A DNA stretch of 6,049 bases from the NCBI GenBank assembly GCA_900754775.1, contig CAAEDZ010000339.1, positions 1 to 6,049 on the forward strand. Reading direction: 5' to 3'. Below are positions 4,590-6,049 of the stretch, one piece after another. This stretch comes from Clostridia bacterium. Lineage in GTDB: Bacteria; Bacillota_A; Clostridia; Christensenellales; Aristaeellaceae. Made by a program: the position numbers and the translations under genes. The notes under the pieces are model-generated. The model worked only from the letters and a program-made list of their open reading frames with translations. It ran no database searches and was not told where the DNA came from. How positions within the stretch are numbered: position 1 is the stretch's first letter; the number at the start of each line of letters is the position of its first letter.

Positions 4590-5738
4590 TTACAGCTGGC
4601 TCTTATACAGCGCGGCGATCTCCTCCACGCTGGTATCGCGGGGATTGCCGGGGCGGCAGGCGTCGGCAAATGCGCTCTCGGACAGGAAGGCGATGTCCTC
4701 CTCCTTGAGGATGCCGTGCAGATTCGCGGGGATGCCCACATCCGCGGAAAGCTGCCTGACCGCGGCAATAGTGGCGTCGGCGGCCTCGGCGTCGGTCATC
4801 CTGCCGATGTCCATCACGCCCATGGCCTCGCCCACGGCGCGATAGCGCTCGCCCGCGACGCTCTTGTTGTACTCAAGGCCCACCGGCAGCAAGATGGCGC
4901 AGGCCACGCCGTGCGGCGTGTCGTAGAGCGCGGAAAGGCCGTGCGCCATGCTGTGTACGATGCCAAGGCCCACGTTGGAAAAGCCCATACCGGCGATGTA
5001 CTGGCCCAGCGCCATGCCCTCGCGGCCTTCCGGCGTGTTCTGCACCGCGTCGCGCAGGTGGCGGCTGATGAGGCGGATGGCCTCGAGGTGGAACATGTCG
5101 GAGATGACGCAATGCCCCTTGGTGATGTAGCCCTCGATGGCGTGAGTGAGGGCGTCCATGCCGGTGGCGGCGGTCAGCCCCTTGGGCATGGAGGCCATCA
5201 TGTCGGGATCGACCACGGCCACTTCGGGGATGTCGTTGGTGTCCACGCAGACGAACTTGCGCTTCTTTTCCACGTCGGTGATGACGTAGTTGATGGTCAC
5301 CTCGGCGGCGGTGCCCGCGGTGGTCGGCACGGCGATGGTGAACACGGCGTGCTTTTTCGTGGGCGCGACGCCCTCCAGCGAGCGCACGTCGGCAAACTCG
5401 GGGTTGTTGATGATGATGCCGATGGCCTTGGCGGTATCCATGGCCGAGCCGCCGCCGATGGCCACGATGCAGTCCGCCCCCGCGGCCTTGAAGGCGGCCA
5501 CGCCGTCCTGCACGTTCTGGATGGTGGGGTTGGGCTTGATCTCGCTGTAAACGCTGTAAGCGAACCCGGCGGCGTCCAGCAGGGCGGTGACCTTGCCGGT
5601 GACGCCGAACTTGATGAGGTCCGGGTCAGAGCAGACGAACGCCTTTGCAAAGCCGCGCGCCTGCAGCTCCGGCACGATGTTCTCGATGGCCCCGTGGCCG
5701 TGGTAGGAGATGGCGTTCAAAACGATGCGGTCAGCCAT
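4590..5738 (-). CDS. fucO: Lactaldehyde reductase / L-1,2-propanediol oxidoreductase (iron-dependent group III alcohol dehydrogenase)
   Basis: FucO reduces L-lactaldehyde to L-1,2-propanediol with NADH, disposing of the aldehyde from anaerobic L-fucose or L-rhamnose breakdown; the enzyme is cytoplasmic and a dimer in known cases. The 382-residue length equals that of the E. coli enzyme, and long stretches match it from memory (NNPEFADVRSLEG, TTAGTAAEVTINYVITD, ALTHAIEGYIT, GMGFSNVGLG). Seen: GGGS dinucleotide-binding loop (95-98); Asp38 in the NAD-specificity position; and iron ligands Asp195, His199, His262 and His276, all present. ATG 5738 is chosen because it has AAAGGAGA 8 bases upstream and matches the E. 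coli N-terminus; the 40 extra codons up to 5858 run through the promoter. It appears to be a single-gene transcript. No fucose or rhamnose catabolic gene is visible beside it, so a role with other aldehydes is possible. Confidence 0.95.
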   Translation of the reverse strand: MADRIVLNAISYHGHGAIENIVPELQARGFAKAFVCSDPDLIKFGVTGKVTALLDAAGFAYSVYSEIKPNPTIQNVQDGVAAFKAAGADCIVAIGGGSAMDTAKAIGIIINNPEFADVRSLEGVAPTKKHAVFTIAVPTTAGTAAEVTINYVITDVEKKRKFVCVDTNDIPEVAVVDPDMMASMPKGLTAATGMDALTHAIEGYITKGHCVISDMFHLEAIRLISRHLRDAVQNTPEGREGMALGQYIAGMGFSNVGLGIVHSMAHGLSALYDTPHGVACAILLPVGLEYNKSVAGERYRAVGEAMGVMDIGRMTDAEAADATIAAVRQLSADVGIPANLHGILKEEDIAFLSESAFADACRPGNPRDTSVEEIAALYKSQL

Positions 5739-5746
5739 GGTGTATC

Positions 5747-5754
5747 TCTCCTTT
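5747..5754 (-). promoter_or_regulatory. Ribosome binding site deciding the fucO start
   Basis: AAAGGAGA on the minus strand is spaced 8 bases from ATG 5738. It supports the 382-residue protein over the longer open frame starting at 5858. Confidence 0.8.
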
Positions 5755-5796
5755 GCCTTCGGTCTCATGCGCAGACAGGTATTTGCCCGCGCCCAT

Positions 5797-5805
5797 ATTG
5801 TACCA
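5797..5805 (-). promoter_or_regulatory. Extended -10 promoter of fucO
   Basis: TGGTACAAT on the minus strand fits the extended -10 pattern TGnTATAAT with one mismatch. No good -35 hexamer lies 16-18 bases upstream; that place is taken by an inverted repeat. A start near 5790 would give a leader of about 50 bases. Confidence 0.55.
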
Positions 5806-5810
5806 TATCC

Positions 5811-5831
5811 AACCATGTCGGATTCATGGTT
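5811..5831. promoter_or_regulatory. Perfect inverted repeat over the fucO -35 region, candidate regulator site
   Basis: Arms AACCATG (5811-5817) and CATGGTT (5825-5831) pair perfectly around 7 bases. The dyad begins 6 bases upstream of the TGG of the extended -10 and covers the -35 position. This suits a repressor blocking polymerase or an activator replacing -35 contact. It does not resemble a CRP or catabolite-control (cre) site. The regulator gene is not visible here. Confidence 0.5.
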
Positions 5832-5876
5832 AACACAAAAATCACACGCGCGGAACACTGCGCGAACAAAGCGGCC

Positions 5877-5919
5877 CGAGGGATCGGCAGCCGAGGCAGG
5901 GAAGGGCGCGCGTCCCTCG
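5877..5919 (-). terminator. Possible weak terminator after the right-edge gene
   Basis: Arms CGAGGGA (5877-5883) and TCCCTCG (5913-5919) can pair around a 29-base GC-rich loop that can itself fold. On the minus strand GGCCGCTTTGTTC follows. The loop is long and the T-run poor, so this is tentative. It lies 12 bases past the stop at 5932 and before the fucO promoter. Confidence 0.25.
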
Positions 5920-5931
5920 AAAGGCCCGCCC

Positions 5932-6049
5932 TCATCCCCGTGCCCGGAACGCCTTCAACACCCTCTCGGTTCGCTCCTGCAACTGCGCACAGCTGCCGAG
6001 GCGGCGCACCTCGCGCTCCATGGCGCGCTGGCAGGCCGCGCCGCCGCGC
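5932..6049 (-). CDS. C-terminal end of an unidentified protein, cut by the window edge
   Basis: The last 38 codons of a minus-strand frame are visible, ending in TGA at 5932-5934. The tail reads ACQRAMEREVRRLGSCAQLQ and then ERTERVLKAFRARG, a charged, helix-forming segment with Arg, Glu, Ala and Leu spaced like an amphipathic helix or coiled coil. No family can be named from so little. GC-rich sequence often stays open by chance, so reality as a gene is moderate. Support comes from the even codon pattern and from the possible hairpin just downstream. It would be transcribed toward fucO, but fucO has its own promoter. Confidence 0.45.
   Translation of the reverse strand, partial: RGGAACQRAMEREVRRLGSCAQLQERTERVLKAFRARG

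Noticed and set aside
4427..4768. Minus-strand ORF of 113 codons over the end of fucO and the XRE promoter
   Set aside because: It is out of frame with fucO and its product is Pro/Arg/Ser-rich with no domain.
5739..5858. 40-residue N-terminal extension of fucO
   Set aside because: It crosses the extended -10 promoter, the dyad and the ribosome binding site; the 382-residue form matches the known family length.
5847..5864. Inverted repeat CGCGC-N8-GCGCG upstream of fucO
   Set aside because: Short, low-complexity arms expected by chance; the AACCATG dyad nearby is far more specific.

Overview
The window is a piece of a GC-rich bacterial chromosome, most likely a high-GC Clostridia member of the Firmicutes. 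Three things suggest this: AGGAGG-type ribosome binding sites, a clostridial-style unit of a sigma factor plus a DUF4367-like membrane protein, and GC-rich codon use in glmS and fucO. No rRNA or other taxonomic marker is present, so this placement is an inference. I see no tRNA, rRNA, CRISPR array, transposase or phage gene.

Layout from left to right. (1) glmS on the plus strand, missing about its first 47 codons, ends at 1697 and is followed by a strong terminator hairpin (1731-1765). (2) All other genes lie on the minus strand and converge on that terminator. In transcription order they are: the last 38 codons of an unknown gene at the right edge (5932-6049); fucO, an iron-dependent lactaldehyde/propanediol oxidoreductase (4590-5738), with its own extended -10 promoter and a clear dyad over the -35 region; a GC hairpin likely to end fucO transcription (4546-4576); then a promoter and a probable operon. 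The operon holds a small XRE/HTH regulator (4021-4389), an ECF-like sigma factor (3419-4024), a membrane-anchored anti-sigma-like gene (3408-2567), a small secreted protein (2153-2566) and, after a 102-base gap, an 88-residue orphan protein (1784-2050).

The five-gene minus-strand unit is the part worth attention. The regulator and sigma genes overlap by 4 bases (GTGA). The sigma stop and the next start are about 10 bases apart. The secreted-protein gene starts directly after its neighbour's TGA, using a ribosome binding site inside that neighbour's last codons. Such tight packing implies translational coupling and a shared job: a cytoplasmic DNA-binding protein, a sigma factor, a trans-membrane sensor and a secreted effector. 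In this copy the sensor gene is broken twice, by a one-base frame change near 3219-3240 and by an in-frame TGA at 3065-3067. The sigma factor may therefore lack its partner here, or the breaks may be assembly errors or recoding sites.

glmS supplies glucosamine-6-phosphate for peptidoglycan and amino sugars. fucO handles the L-lactaldehyde made when fucose or rhamnose is broken down without oxygen. Neither has an obvious functional link to the sigma unit. Base composition drops sharply in the 3' half of the broken gene and in the secreted-protein gene (rows of 33-43% GC, against about 70% nearby), so this stretch may have a different history.
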